64,000 bases of DNA, from NCBI RefSeq assembly GCF_001665605.1, contig NZ_LZSV01000039.1, forward strand, positions 37,326 through 101,325, written 5' to 3'. Below the pieces are notes generated by a model, which saw nothing but the letters and a program-made list of their open reading frames with translations, ran no database searches and was not told the DNA's origin. This DNA comes from Mycobacterium sp. 852014-50255_SCH5639931 (lineage in GTDB: Bacteria > Actinomycetota > Actinomycetes > Mycobacteriales > Mycobacteriaceae). The translations under genes and the position numbers were made by a program. Numbering within the stretch: the first letter of the stretch is position 1; the number at the start of each line of letters is the position of its first letter. Below, in pieces: positions 19,248-27,563 of the stretch.

Positions 19248-19958
19248 TCAGGCCGCGTCGTGAAAGATCAGCCCCATCGCGTAACGCTCACCGGAGCGCA
19301 CCACCGACACCCCGTGCCGCACCGGTGCCGCGGACCAGCCGCGGCTCGAGGGGACCGGCCGCTCCCGCGTGGTGAACACGAATCCATGGCCCTGCGGCAA
19401 TTGCGTTGCGGTGCCGCGGGACTGCGCGCGCGGCCGCTGTTCGACGAGCAGGAATTCGCCGCCGGTGTAGTCGGTGTCGGGTTCGCTCAGGTTGATGACC
19501 ACCTGTAGCGGAAAAACCAAGTCGCCGTAGAGGTCTCGGTGTAACGCGTTCCAGTCGCCCGGGCCGTACTTGAGCATCAGCGCGGTGGACCGGGTCTGGC
19601 CGGCCGCGTGGCACGTGGCCAGCCAATCGTCGAGGCGGTCCGGCCAGGGCGCATCGCGGCCCAGCTTTGCCCACCAGTCGCGGGCGATCGGCAACAGGCG
19701 GGGGTACAGCGCCTGTTTGAGCTCCTCGATCGGGTCGGGATAGGGCGCGTGGAAGTAGCGGTACTGCCCGGCGCCGTACCGCTTGGGCGCCATGTCGATG
19801 GTCGAGCGGAACAGGGCGTCGTCGCCGTAGAGCTTGCGGAGCCGGGCCGCCTCGCCGGCGGTGACCAGCCGCGGCAGCAGCGCCCCGCCGTACTCGTCGA
19901 CCGCGGTGGCGATGGCGTCCCAGTCGCCGGAGTCGACGCGCTTCGTCCACCGGGACAT
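19248..19958 (-). CDS. 2OG-Fe(II) dioxygenase (prolyl-hydroxylase-like)
   Basis: 236 residues of the double-stranded beta-helix 2-oxoglutarate/iron oxygenase fold. Iron ligands are H140 and D142 (L-H-R-D-L-Y-G) and H215 (V-R-H-G-V-S), with R225 placed to bind 2-oxoglutarate. Resembles PKHD/prolyl 4-hydroxylase domains; probably the counterpart of M. tuberculosis Rv2227, judging from position beside rnpB (inference). GGAAGGA lies about 5 nt upstream of the ATG. Possible targets are protein or amino-acid side chains or small molecules; the sequence does not decide. Confidence 0.82.
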   Translation of the reverse strand: MSRWTKRVDSGDWDAIATAVDEYGGALLPRLVTAGEAARLRKLYGDDALFRSTIDMAPKRYGAGQYRYFHAPYPDPIEELKQALYPRLLPIARDWWAKLGRDAPWPDRLDDWLATCHAAGQTRSTALMLKYGPGDWNALHRDLYGDLVFPLQVVINLSEPDTDYTGGEFLLVEQRPRAQSRGTATQLPQGHGFVFTTRERPVPSSRGWSAAPVRHGVSVVRSGERYAMGLIFHDAA

Positions 19959-20020
19959 TCGCGTCCTTCCGTGTGCCTGCCTGCGAGGTCCACGATAGAG
20001 CCGCGCCGATCCTCCGATAT

Positions 20021-20050
20021 TTGCTGGCCCCGGCATCGCGCAGGTAGTAC
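20021..20050 (+). promoter_or_regulatory. Putative rnpB promoter
   Basis: TTGCTG (20021-20026) and TAGTAC (20045-20050) with an 18-nt spacer, about 7-12 nt upstream of the folded 5' end of RNase P RNA. The spacing is right for a housekeeping sigma promoter, but both hexamers are imperfect. Confidence 0.45.
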
Positions 20051-20062
20051 CGTGGATCGTCG

Positions 20063-20467
<405 letters not shown>

Positions 20468-20473
20468 CCCTGC

Positions 20474-22006
20474 TCAGTGCCGGGCCTTGCGCACCGCCTT
20501 GGAGAGTTTGCGCAGCGCATCGTCGAGCTGCTGTTCGCACCGCTCGGCCAAGTCGGCCTCCTGCTGGTACAGCAAGCCGTAGGTGAAGGTGTCCTCGCCG
20601 GCGGTGTGCGCGGCTTCGGATTCGTGACGCAGGTGTTCGCGGCTGACCACGCTGTCCTGGTGGTCACCGAGCAGCGACTGGACGGACTTCGACTGCTCGG
20701 AAACCTTGTCCTCGCCGGTGGCCGCCGCGGTGTAGCGAAGTCGCTTGGCCCGCTTGCGGATCCGGTGCACTGCCTCGTCGCGCTGATGCTGGTCGTCCGG
20801 GTGGTCCCGGTAAACCTGGGCGGCGGCCTTGGCGGCTTTGCGGACCTTCTCGTAGGCGGCGTCGATGGTGACCGGCGCGTGCTCTCCGTCCGGGGCGCTG
20901 CTGGGGGGTTGCGCTGCGATCGCGTCGAGGGCGTCGAGCAGCCGGAAATAACGCTGCGAACGCATGGCCATCAGCGACCGGCGCAGCCCCGTCTGGTAAC
21001 GGCGCTGGGCGCCCCCGACCAGCCGCTCGTGCACCGGCCCGCGCACCAGATCCGGTGTCAGCCCGTCTAATTGACGCTCGTAACGTTCCGCGAGGACCTC
21101 GGCGTCGCGCGCGATGCCGAGGATGGCGGCCAGCTCGCGCAGCTCGTCGAGAACCCAGCCGTCGTCGGGCAATCCGAACGATTCCTGGTAGTCGCGCAGC
21201 AGGCTGCGCAGCTTGCGGGTGGTGACCCGCATCTGGTGAATGGAATCGAAGGCATCGGCCCGCACGGCGCGATCCCACACCAACAGTTCGCGAATCTGCT
21301 CGGCCACCGCGCGCTGCAAGGGGTGCTCGGCGGGCTGCGCGCTGTCGGGCTGTGGCGTGGTGCCGAGCACGCGTGCCAACTTGGAGGCATGACCGGCGGG
21401 TGCGGCGCCGGCGTCGAGCAGCCGATTACCCAAGCGGTTCAACAGCTCGGTGTCCGGGGCGCCGTTCTTCTCGGCAAGCTCGAGCTCCCATTCGCGCCAC
21501 TCCTGCTGGGTGGGCTCCAGGTCGGCGTCTTCGGACGTACGGGCCGACCACGCGGTGACGTGGTCATTGCTGAACTCCGCCAGCGGCGCGCCGTCGGCGG
21601 CGTAGAGCACCTGGTTTTCGCGTTGGGTGGTGATCCGCGCCACCGGTACGAGGGGGCGGTCGCGGACGATCGCCAGCACGACGTCCACCAACTCCTCCGG
21701 CACGGTGTCGGTGCCGGACGCGTCCAGCGGCACCCGGACCTCGGTGCGGGCTTCGGGACCGGTCGGCAGCTTCAGGTGCCAACCCGCATCCGAGCCGCCC
21801 GTACGGCGGCGCAGGGTGATCTTGTTGCGGGCGAGGTCCTGTGCCGGGGTGTCGAAGTACGTCGCGTCCAAAGTCTGAGTCGGCGACTTGTCGACGTGCG
21901 CCACGGCGGCGATGCCTTCGAACGAAGGTGACACGGTGGATTCGCCAACGTCGAACTTGCGCTCCACCTCTCGATGTCGCGAGGCTTGCGGCGCTTTTGC
22001 AGGCAT
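20474..22006 (-). CDS. CYTH and CHAD domain protein (Rv2226-like)
   Basis: 510 residues. The N-terminal CYTH domain (about 12-200) opens with R-E-V-E-R-K-F (ExExK-like) and contains a series of charged beta strands typical of triphosphate tunnel enzymes; the C-terminal CHAD domain (about 230-500) is a helical bundle rich in conserved His/Arg (I-H-Q-M-R-V-T-T-R-K-L-R-S, V-H-R-I-R-K-R-A-K-R-L-R-Y) that binds polyphosphate. Likely a tripolyphosphate-related or polyphosphate-associated protein. ATG 22006 is chosen since the CYTH domain begins at once; the open frame upstream is antisense to nothing needed. Gene order next to rnpB is as in M. tuberculosis. Confidence 0.92.
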   Translation of the reverse strand: MPAKAPQASRHREVERKFDVGESTVSPSFEGIAAVAHVDKSPTQTLDATYFDTPAQDLARNKITLRRRTGGSDAGWHLKLPTGPEARTEVRVPLDASGTDTVPEELVDVVLAIVRDRPLVPVARITTQRENQVLYAADGAPLAEFSNDHVTAWSARTSEDADLEPTQQEWREWELELAEKNGAPDTELLNRLGNRLLDAGAAPAGHASKLARVLGTTPQPDSAQPAEHPLQRAVAEQIRELLVWDRAVRADAFDSIHQMRVTTRKLRSLLRDYQESFGLPDDGWVLDELRELAAILGIARDAEVLAERYERQLDGLTPDLVRGPVHERLVGGAQRRYQTGLRRSLMAMRSQRYFRLLDALDAIAAQPPSSAPDGEHAPVTIDAAYEKVRKAAKAAAQVYRDHPDDQHQRDEAVHRIRKRAKRLRYTAAATGEDKVSEQSKSVQSLLGDHQDSVVSREHLRHESEAAHTAGEDTFTYGLLYQQEADLAERCEQQLDDALRKLSKAVRKARH

Positions 22007-22136
22007 GTTCGACTCCGTTGCGGCGCGTCGCCGCGGCCTTGAACGTCGTGGACGGTGGTGATGGGCTCTCATAGCCTGCCATACCGCGGTGACGCGGATG
22101 GCGGCGATGGCCCGCGGGTTGTTGCCCGCCTCGGCG

Positions 22137-23324
22137 CTACGGCGGTGGCGGCGGGGGACCTTCGCGGAGATGCATCGCCAGGCCGCCCACCTCGCGGATC
22201 GTCTGAATCTCGGGATCGCGGAACGGCCGCCCGTCGGGCGCGAGCAGGTCGTGGAACCATTCAGCCGGCATAGCGGGGTTGGGATGTTCCCATGAGTCCC
22301 AGGGGAAGAAGGTCTGCGTTTTTCCGGCGACCAGGCCCCAGTTGAACGCGCCGACGTTGTAGCGCTTCGCGATGGGCAGCACACCCTGGACCGTGCTGCC
22401 CAATGGCCGGGCCATGTATTCGGTGCACAGGATCGGTCGACCCAGGGGTGTGAGCTCGGCGATCCGGCTCTCGAACTTCGCGGGCGGGTCATAGGAGTGG
22501 AAGGTGATCACGTCGGAGTTGTCCAGCTGAATGCCGCTGATCGCGCTGCGGCGGCCGGGGTCCGCCCACTCGCCGTCCCAGACGGCGCTCGTCAGCGGTT
22601 GGGATGGATCGACCGAACGGGCCCAGCCGAACACCTGCGGCAACAGGTCGGCGACCAGGGCCAACTTGTCGGCCCGCTCGACCGAGCGGTAGTACTTCGA
22701 CGGATTGTCGGGTTCGTTCCACAGGTCCCAGCCCAAAACGCGGTCGTCGGTGCGGAACTGAGCCAGCACCCCGGTGACGTAGTCGCGCAGGGTCGGGATG
22801 TAGCTGTGTTCACCGAGGCGTTGCGCACCCGGGCTCTGCACCCAGCCCGAGTTGTGCACGCCGGGCGTCGGCGCGCGCTGCGGACCGGATTGGGGGTGCG
22901 GATCCCAACAGGAGTCGAACAAGACGAACAGCGGCTTGATGTCGTGGCGCGCCGCGATGTCGACGAACTGGGCGAGGCGGACTTGGAACCCCCGGGGGCC
23001 CTGCTCCCACAGCAGATCGTGCAGGAAGACGCGCACCGCGTTGAACCCGCTGCCGCGGGCCCACCCCAGTTCGGTGTCGATTCGCCCGGGATCGAACGTA
23101 TCGGCCTGAAACATCTCCAGCTGGTTGATGGCGTTCGAGGTGATGTAGTTCACCCCAACCGGCCAGGGCTGCGCCTGATACCACCGGTTGGCGCGCTCGG
23201 GCGACCAGCGGCCTGCCTGCGGCGAGGTGCCAGGCGCGGGTTCCGCGGCCGCGCGAGGTGCTCGGCTCAGTGCAACGCCTCCTGCCAGTAGCAGTGGAAG
23301 CTTGAGCACCGTTCGACGGTGCAC
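22137..23324 (-). CDS. Exported GH5-like glycoside hydrolase
   Basis: 395 residues with an N-terminal export signal M-H-R-R-T-V-L-K-L-P-L-L-L-A-G-G, a twin-arginine-like signal with a likely cleavage after A-R-A-A-A (about 27). The mature TIM-barrel protein has the family-5 acid/base in D-L-W-N-E204-P and the nucleophile in L-C-T-E302-Y. It resembles cellulase/xylanase-type annotations common in mycobacteria. The polysaccharide target is unknown and might be the cell envelope. The C-terminus ends in a run of prolines. The GTG start lacks a close ribosome site. An imperfect 10-bp inverted repeat lies in its promoter region. Confidence 0.82.
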   Translation of the reverse strand: MHRRTVLKLPLLLAGGVALSRAPRAAAEPAPGTSPQAGRWSPERANRWYQAQPWPVGVNYITSNAINQLEMFQADTFDPGRIDTELGWARGSGFNAVRVFLHDLLWEQGPRGFQVRLAQFVDIAARHDIKPLFVLFDSCWDPHPQSGPQRAPTPGVHNSGWVQSPGAQRLGEHSYIPTLRDYVTGVLAQFRTDDRVLGWDLWNEPDNPSKYYRSVERADKLALVADLLPQVFGWARSVDPSQPLTSAVWDGEWADPGRRSAISGIQLDNSDVITFHSYDPPAKFESRIAELTPLGRPILCTEYMARPLGSTVQGVLPIAKRYNVGAFNWGLVAGKTQTFFPWDSWEHPNPAMPAEWFHDLLAPDGRPFRDPEIQTIREVGGLAMHLREGPPPPPP

Positions 23325-23360
23325 GAAGTCACCACGAATCTCCCGGTCGATGTTTCACCC

Positions 23361-23394
23361 TTGCTCTCGGAGTAGAGACTTTATCCAAGAGCAA
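23361..23394. promoter_or_regulatory. Inverted repeat in the GH5 gene promoter region
   Basis: TTGCTCTCGG (23361-23370) and CCAAGAGCAA (23385-23394) match in 9 of 10 positions around a 14-nt spacer. It lies 37-70 nt upstream of the GH5 start in the 152-nt gap after panB (both minus strand). It could be a regulator site or a stem-loop; no poly-T follows on the minus strand. Confidence 0.4.
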
Positions 23395-23476
23395 TCGTAC
23401 CGGCCTGCCACACAAGGAATTTCGTAATTGGCAGGATCGGGGGGTCGCGGTGGGCGGAAACCTCTGGTGGCGTCCG

Positions 23477-24322
23477 TCAGAAGCAGTGCTCGTCGGCCGG
23501 GAAGACGCCCTCGGCCACTTCTTGCGCATATTGCATTGCGGCCCGGCGCAATTCCCCGCCGATGTCGCCGAACCGCTTGACGAAGCGGGCGGCCTTGCCG
23601 CTGCTGACGCCGGCCATGTCCTGCCACACCAGGACCTGCCCGTCGCAGTTCGGGCCGGCTCCGATGCCGATGGTCGGGATGGTCAGCTTGCCGGTGATCT
23701 GCGTGGCCAGGTCGGCCGGCACCATCTCCATGACGACGGAGAAGGCCCCGGCTTCGGCGACGGCGATCGCGTCGGCGACGGTCTGTTCCGCGGCGTCGCC
23801 GCGGCCCTGGACACGGAAGCCGCCCAGGCTGTTCACGCTCTGCGGCGTGAACCCGATGTGCGCCATCACGGGGATGCCCGCCGCGGTCAGGCAGGCGATC
23901 TGCTCGGCGACGCGCTCGCCACCCTCGAGCTTGACGGCGTGTGCGCCGCCCTCCTTCATAAATCGGGTGGCCGACGCCAGGGCCGCGGCCGGCCCCGCCT
24001 CGTAGCTGCCGAACGGCAGGTCCGCGACGACCAGGGCGTGACGGGCGCCCCGCACGACGCCGCGCACCAACGGGATCATCTCGTCGATTGAGACGGGCAC
24101 CGTGGTGTCGTAGCCGTACACGACGTTGGCGGCCGAGTCGCCGACCAGCAGGACCGGAATGCCCGCCTCGTCGAAAATGCGGGCGGTCGAATAGTCGTAG
24201 GCCGTGAGCATGGCCCACTTGTGCCCTTCGGCCTTCATCTTCTGCAGGTGGTGCGTGCGAATTTTGGTGAGCGGCTGCGCGTGCCCGGACGTGCCTGCAC
24301 CGTAAACGTTTTGCTCAGACAT
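23477..24322 (-). CDS. panB: 3-methyl-2-oxobutanoate hydroxymethyltransferase (PanB)
   Basis: First committed step of pantothenate synthesis: transfers a hydroxymethyl group from methylene-THF to ketoisovalerate. 281 residues, identical in length to the M. tuberculosis enzyme. Conserved segments: LTAYDYSTARIFDEAG, V-G-D-S-A-A-N-V-V-Y-G, V-K-L-E-G-G, and M-A-H-I-G-F-T-P-Q-S. Of two adjacent ATG codons (24325, 24322), the second is used because AGGG then sits 6 nt upstream and the protein starts MSEQ as in relatives. Divergent from the acyltransferase gene. Confidence 0.96.
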   Translation of the reverse strand: MSEQNVYGAGTSGHAQPLTKIRTHHLQKMKAEGHKWAMLTAYDYSTARIFDEAGIPVLLVGDSAANVVYGYDTTVPVSIDEMIPLVRGVVRGARHALVVADLPFGSYEAGPAAALASATRFMKEGGAHAVKLEGGERVAEQIACLTAAGIPVMAHIGFTPQSVNSLGGFRVQGRGDAAEQTVADAIAVAEAGAFSVVMEMVPADLATQITGKLTIPTIGIGAGPNCDGQVLVWQDMAGVSSGKAARFVKRFGDIGGELRRAAMQYAQEVAEGVFPADEHCF

Positions 24323-24453
24323 CATTGTCCCTATAGGTGGTCGGTTCGATCCTCGTGGCCGGATAAGGTCCCCGGGTTCGTCTGACGGTGCCATTCTGCC
24401 ATTTCTTCTGCGCGGTTGCACCGCTCCTGTGATGTGAGACATACCATGCTCGG

Positions 24454-25848
24454 ATGCAGCGGCTCAGCGGACTCGACGCCAGCTTCCTGTACCTGGAGAC
24501 CTCGTCGCAGCCCATGCATGTGTGCTCGATCATGGAGTTGGACACCTCGACGATGCCCGGCGGCTACACCTTCGACCGGCTGCGCGACGCGTTGGCACTG
24601 CGCATCAAAGCGATCCCGGAGTTCCGCGAGAAGCTGGCCGACAACCTGCTGAATCTCGATCATCCGGTCTGGGTGGACGACGAGAACTTCGAGCTCGACC
24701 GCCATCTGCACCGGATCGCGCTGCCCGCGCCGGGTGGCCGCGCCGAGCTCGCCGAGATCTGCGGGCATATCGCGGAGTCGCCGTTGGACCGGCGTCGGCC
24801 GCTGTGGGAGATGTGGGTCGTCGAGGGCGTGGCGGGCACCGATTGCCATCGTGACGGGAGGCTGGCGGTGATGACCAAGGTGCATCACGCCGGCGTCGAC
24901 GGTGTGACCGGCGCCAACCTGATGTCACAGCTTTGCGGCACTGAACCGGACGCCCCGCCCCCGGACCCGGCCCGCGGGGTGGGCGGCGCCAGTGGGTGGC
25001 AGATCGCCGCGGGCGGGCTCGTCCGATTCGCCGCCCGGCCGCTGCAGCTGGCCAATGTGGTGCCCGACACCGTCTCCTCGGTGGTCGCCACGCTGCGTCG
25101 GGCGCGCGAGGGCCAAGCGATGGCACGGCCGTTCGCCGCGCCGGCCACCGCATTCAACGCCCGGATCACCGACCGCCGAAACATCGCCTACGCCGAATTG
25201 AATCTCGACGACATCAAAACGGTTAAAAATCGATTCGACGGCGTCAAAGTCAACGACGTGGTGATGGCGTTGGTGTCCGCTGTGCTGCGCCAATACCTGA
25301 CCGACCGCAACGCTTTGCCGGACTCGCCGTTGGTGGCGTCGGTGCCGGTTTCCGTGCACGGAAAATCCGACCGGCCCGGCCGCAACCAGGTGTCGGCCAT
25401 GTTCTCCAGCCTGCATACCGAAATCGCGGATCCGGTGAAGCGCCTGAAGGTCATCGCCGACGCGAATTCGGTTGCCAAGGAACACAGTTCCGCCATCGGC
25501 GCGTCGCTGTTACAAGATTGGACGCAGTTCGCCGCGCCGGCGGTTTTCGGTATCGCGATGCGGCTCTATGCCAGGACGCGGTTCACCGACAGCATGCCGG
25601 TGCACAACCTGGTGGTGTCCAACGTGCCGGGCCCGCAGGTGCCGCTGTACATGCTGGGCTGCGAGGTCAAGGCGATGTATCCGCTGGGGCCGATCTTCCA
25701 CGGGTCGGGACTCAACATCACCGCGATGTCGCTGCGGGGCAAGTTGGACGTCGGGCTGCTCTCGTGCCCCGATCTGTTGCCGGACTTGTGGGAGATGGCC
25801 GACGAGTTCGCGGTGGCGATGGAGGAGTTGCTCGCGGCCACCCGATAG
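24454..25848 (+). CDS. Wax ester synthase/diacylglycerol acyltransferase (WS/DGAT)
   Basis: 464-residue member of the large mycobacterial Tgs family. The active site H144-H145-A-G-V-D149-G150 is intact, the N-terminal L-S-G-L-D-A-S-F-L-Y-L-E motif is typical, and the C-terminal V-S-N-V-P-G-P and G-S-G-L-N-I-T segments are present. Such enzymes esterify acyl-CoA to diacylglycerol or alcohols for storage lipid. ATG 24454 starts right at the family N-terminus. It lies upstream of caeA with a 56-nt gap on the same strand. I cannot assign which Tgs paralogue it is. Confidence 0.92.
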   Translation: MQRLSGLDASFLYLETSSQPMHVCSIMELDTSTMPGGYTFDRLRDALALRIKAIPEFREKLADNLLNLDHPVWVDDENFELDRHLHRIALPAPGGRAELAEICGHIAESPLDRRRPLWEMWVVEGVAGTDCHRDGRLAVMTKVHHAGVDGVTGANLMSQLCGTEPDAPPPDPARGVGGASGWQIAAGGLVRFAARPLQLANVVPDTVSSVVATLRRAREGQAMARPFAAPATAFNARITDRRNIAYAELNLDDIKTVKNRFDGVKVNDVVMALVSAVLRQYLTDRNALPDSPLVASVPVSVHGKSDRPGRNQVSAMFSSLHTEIADPVKRLKVIADANSVAKEHSSAIGASLLQDWTQFAAPAVFGIAMRLYARTRFTDSMPVHNLVVSNVPGPQVPLYMLGCEVKAMYPLGPIFHGSGLNITAMSLRGKLDVGLLSCPDLLPDLWEMADEFAVAMEELLAATR

Positions 25849-25904
25849 CCGGCCGTGGTGCCGCTCATGAGGATCTCAGGTTTCCTCTGGCAGCATATGT
25901 TGGC

Positions 25905-27461
25905 ATGGGTCTGTCTCGCCGCGACAAGGTCGCGCGCACGCTGCTGGTTTGGACAACGGTCGCTGCCGTGGCGCTTCTTCTCGCGGGCTGCGTGCGCGTC
26001 GTCGGCGGCCGCGCCCTGCTCGCGGAACCCAAGCTCGGACAGGCGGTGGAGTGGACGCCGTGTCGGACGGCGAACCCGAAGGTCAAGATTCCCGCCGGAG
26101 CAATGTGCGGCAAGCTGGCGGTGCCGGTCGACTACGACCACCTCGACGGTGACGTGGCGACGCTGGCGATGATTCGCTTCCCCGCCACCGGGGACAAGAT
26201 CGGTTCGTTGGTGATCAACCCCGGCGGTCCCGGCGAGTCCGGTATGGAGGCCGCACTGGGTGTCGTCCAATCGCTGCCGAAGCGGGTCCGCGAACGGTTC
26301 GACCTGGTCGGCTTCGACCCCCGTGGGGTGGGGTCGTCGCGGCCGTCCGTCTGGTGCAACTCGGACGCCGACAACGACCGGCTGCGCACGGAGCCGAACG
26401 TCGACTACAGCCCGGCCGGCGTGGCCCACATCGAGGACGAGACCAAAGAATTCGTCGGCCGCTGCGTCGACAAGATGGGCAAGAACTTTCTGGCCAACAT
26501 CGGCACGGTCAACGTCGCCAGGGACCTGGACGCGATCCGGGCGGCGCTGGGCGACGACAAGCTGACCTACCTCGGCTACTCCTATGGCACCCGGATCGGC
26601 TCCGCCTACGCCGAGGCCTACCCCGACAAGGTACGGGCGATGATCCTCGACGGCGCGGTCGACCCCAACGCCGATCCCATCGAGGCGGACCTGCGTCAGG
26701 CCAAGGGTTTTCAGGACGCGTTCAACGACTTCGCCACCGATTGCGCGAAGCAGTCGAGCTGCCCGCTGGGCACCGACCCGGCCAAGGCCGTCGACGTCTA
26801 CCACAGCCTGGTCGACCCGCTCGTCGACCCCAACAACCCGATGGTCGGCAGGCCCGCTCCCACGAACGACCCACGCGGACTGAGCTATAGCGACGCCATC
26901 GTCGGCACGATCATGGCGCTGTACTCGCCGACGTTGTGGCACCACCTGACCGACGGACTCGGCGAACTGGTCAACCACCGCGGCGACACCCTGCTCGCCC
27001 TAGCCGACATGTACATGCGCCGTGACGCGCACGGCCACTACACCAACGCCACCGACGCGCGGGTGGCGATCAACTGCGTCGACCAGCCGCCAATCACCGA
27101 CCGCGCCAAGGTGATTGACGAGGACCGCCGCTCGCGGGAGATCGCGCCGTTCATGAGTTATGGCACGTTCACCGGGGACGCCCCTTTGGGTACCTGCGCG
27201 TTCTGGCCGGTGCCGCCAACGAGCAAGCCGCACACCATCTCCGCGCCCGGCCTGGCGCCGACCGTGGTGGTGTCGACCACCCACGACCCGGCGACGCCCT
27301 ACAAGGCCGGGGTCGATCTGGCCAACCAGCTGCGCAGTTCGCTGCTCACCTACGACGGAACCCAGCACACGGTGGTGTTCCAGGGCGACGGGTGCATCGA
27401 CAACTACGTCACGGCGTATCTGGTCGGCGGTGCCACGCCCCCGAGCGGTGCGAAGTGCTAG
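25905..27461 (+). CDS. caeA: Cell-envelope serine protease/carboxylesterase Hip1 (CaeA)
   Basis: 518-residue lipoprotein of the tripeptidyl-aminopeptidase-like alpha/beta-hydrolase family. Lipobox L-L-A-G-C29; oxyanion region N-P-G-G-P-G; nucleophile G-Y-S226-Y-G; D461 in T-T-H-D-P-A-T-P and H488 in G-T-Q-H-T complete the triad. The M. tuberculosis orthologue (Rv2224c, Hip1) anchors in the envelope, cleaves GroEL2 and modulates host responses. ATG 25905 directly precedes the signal peptide. Followed after 102 nt by a close paralogue. Confidence 0.95.
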   Translation: MGLSRRDKVARTLLVWTTVAAVALLLAGCVRVVGGRALLAEPKLGQAVEWTPCRTANPKVKIPAGAMCGKLAVPVDYDHLDGDVATLAMIRFPATGDKIGSLVINPGGPGESGMEAALGVVQSLPKRVRERFDLVGFDPRGVGSSRPSVWCNSDADNDRLRTEPNVDYSPAGVAHIEDETKEFVGRCVDKMGKNFLANIGTVNVARDLDAIRAALGDDKLTYLGYSYGTRIGSAYAEAYPDKVRAMILDGAVDPNADPIEADLRQAKGFQDAFNDFATDCAKQSSCPLGTDPAKAVDVYHSLVDPLVDPNNPMVGRPAPTNDPRGLSYSDAIVGTIMALYSPTLWHHLTDGLGELVNHRGDTLLALADMYMRRDAHGHYTNATDARVAINCVDQPPITDRAKVIDEDRRSREIAPFMSYGTFTGDAPLGTCAFWPVPPTSKPHTISAPGLAPTVVVSTTHDPATPYKAGVDLANQLRSSLLTYDGTQHTVVFQGDGCIDNYVTAYLVGGATPPSGAKC

Positions 27462-27472
27462 TGCGCGTGGAG

Positions 27473-27524
27473 GTCTGACGTCGGCCACACCCTTGGTAGG
27501 GGCCGTCAGACGAGACCAAGGTGT
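27473..27524. repeat. Two interlocked inverted repeats between the Hip1-type protease genes
   Basis: Repeat A pairs GTCTGACG-TC-GGCC (27473-27486) with GGCCGTCAGAC (27501-27511), 11 complementary bases plus a 2-nt bulge. Repeat B pairs ACACCCTTGGT (27487-27497) with ACCAAGGTGT (27515-27524), 10 bases plus one bulge. The order is A-left, B-left, A-right, B-right, so the two stems exclude each other (or would need a pseudoknot with no first loop). Located 12-63 nt behind caeA and 40-91 nt before the next start. Confidence 0.6.
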
Positions 27525-27563
27525 AACCGTTTCGCGCCACTTCGGGTACCCGGGGCTGACACG

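Noticed and set aside
22007..22492. 162-codon N-terminal extension of the CYTH-CHAD ORF
   Set aside because: It overlaps the GH5 gene in another frame and adds low-complexity residues ahead of a complete CYTH domain.
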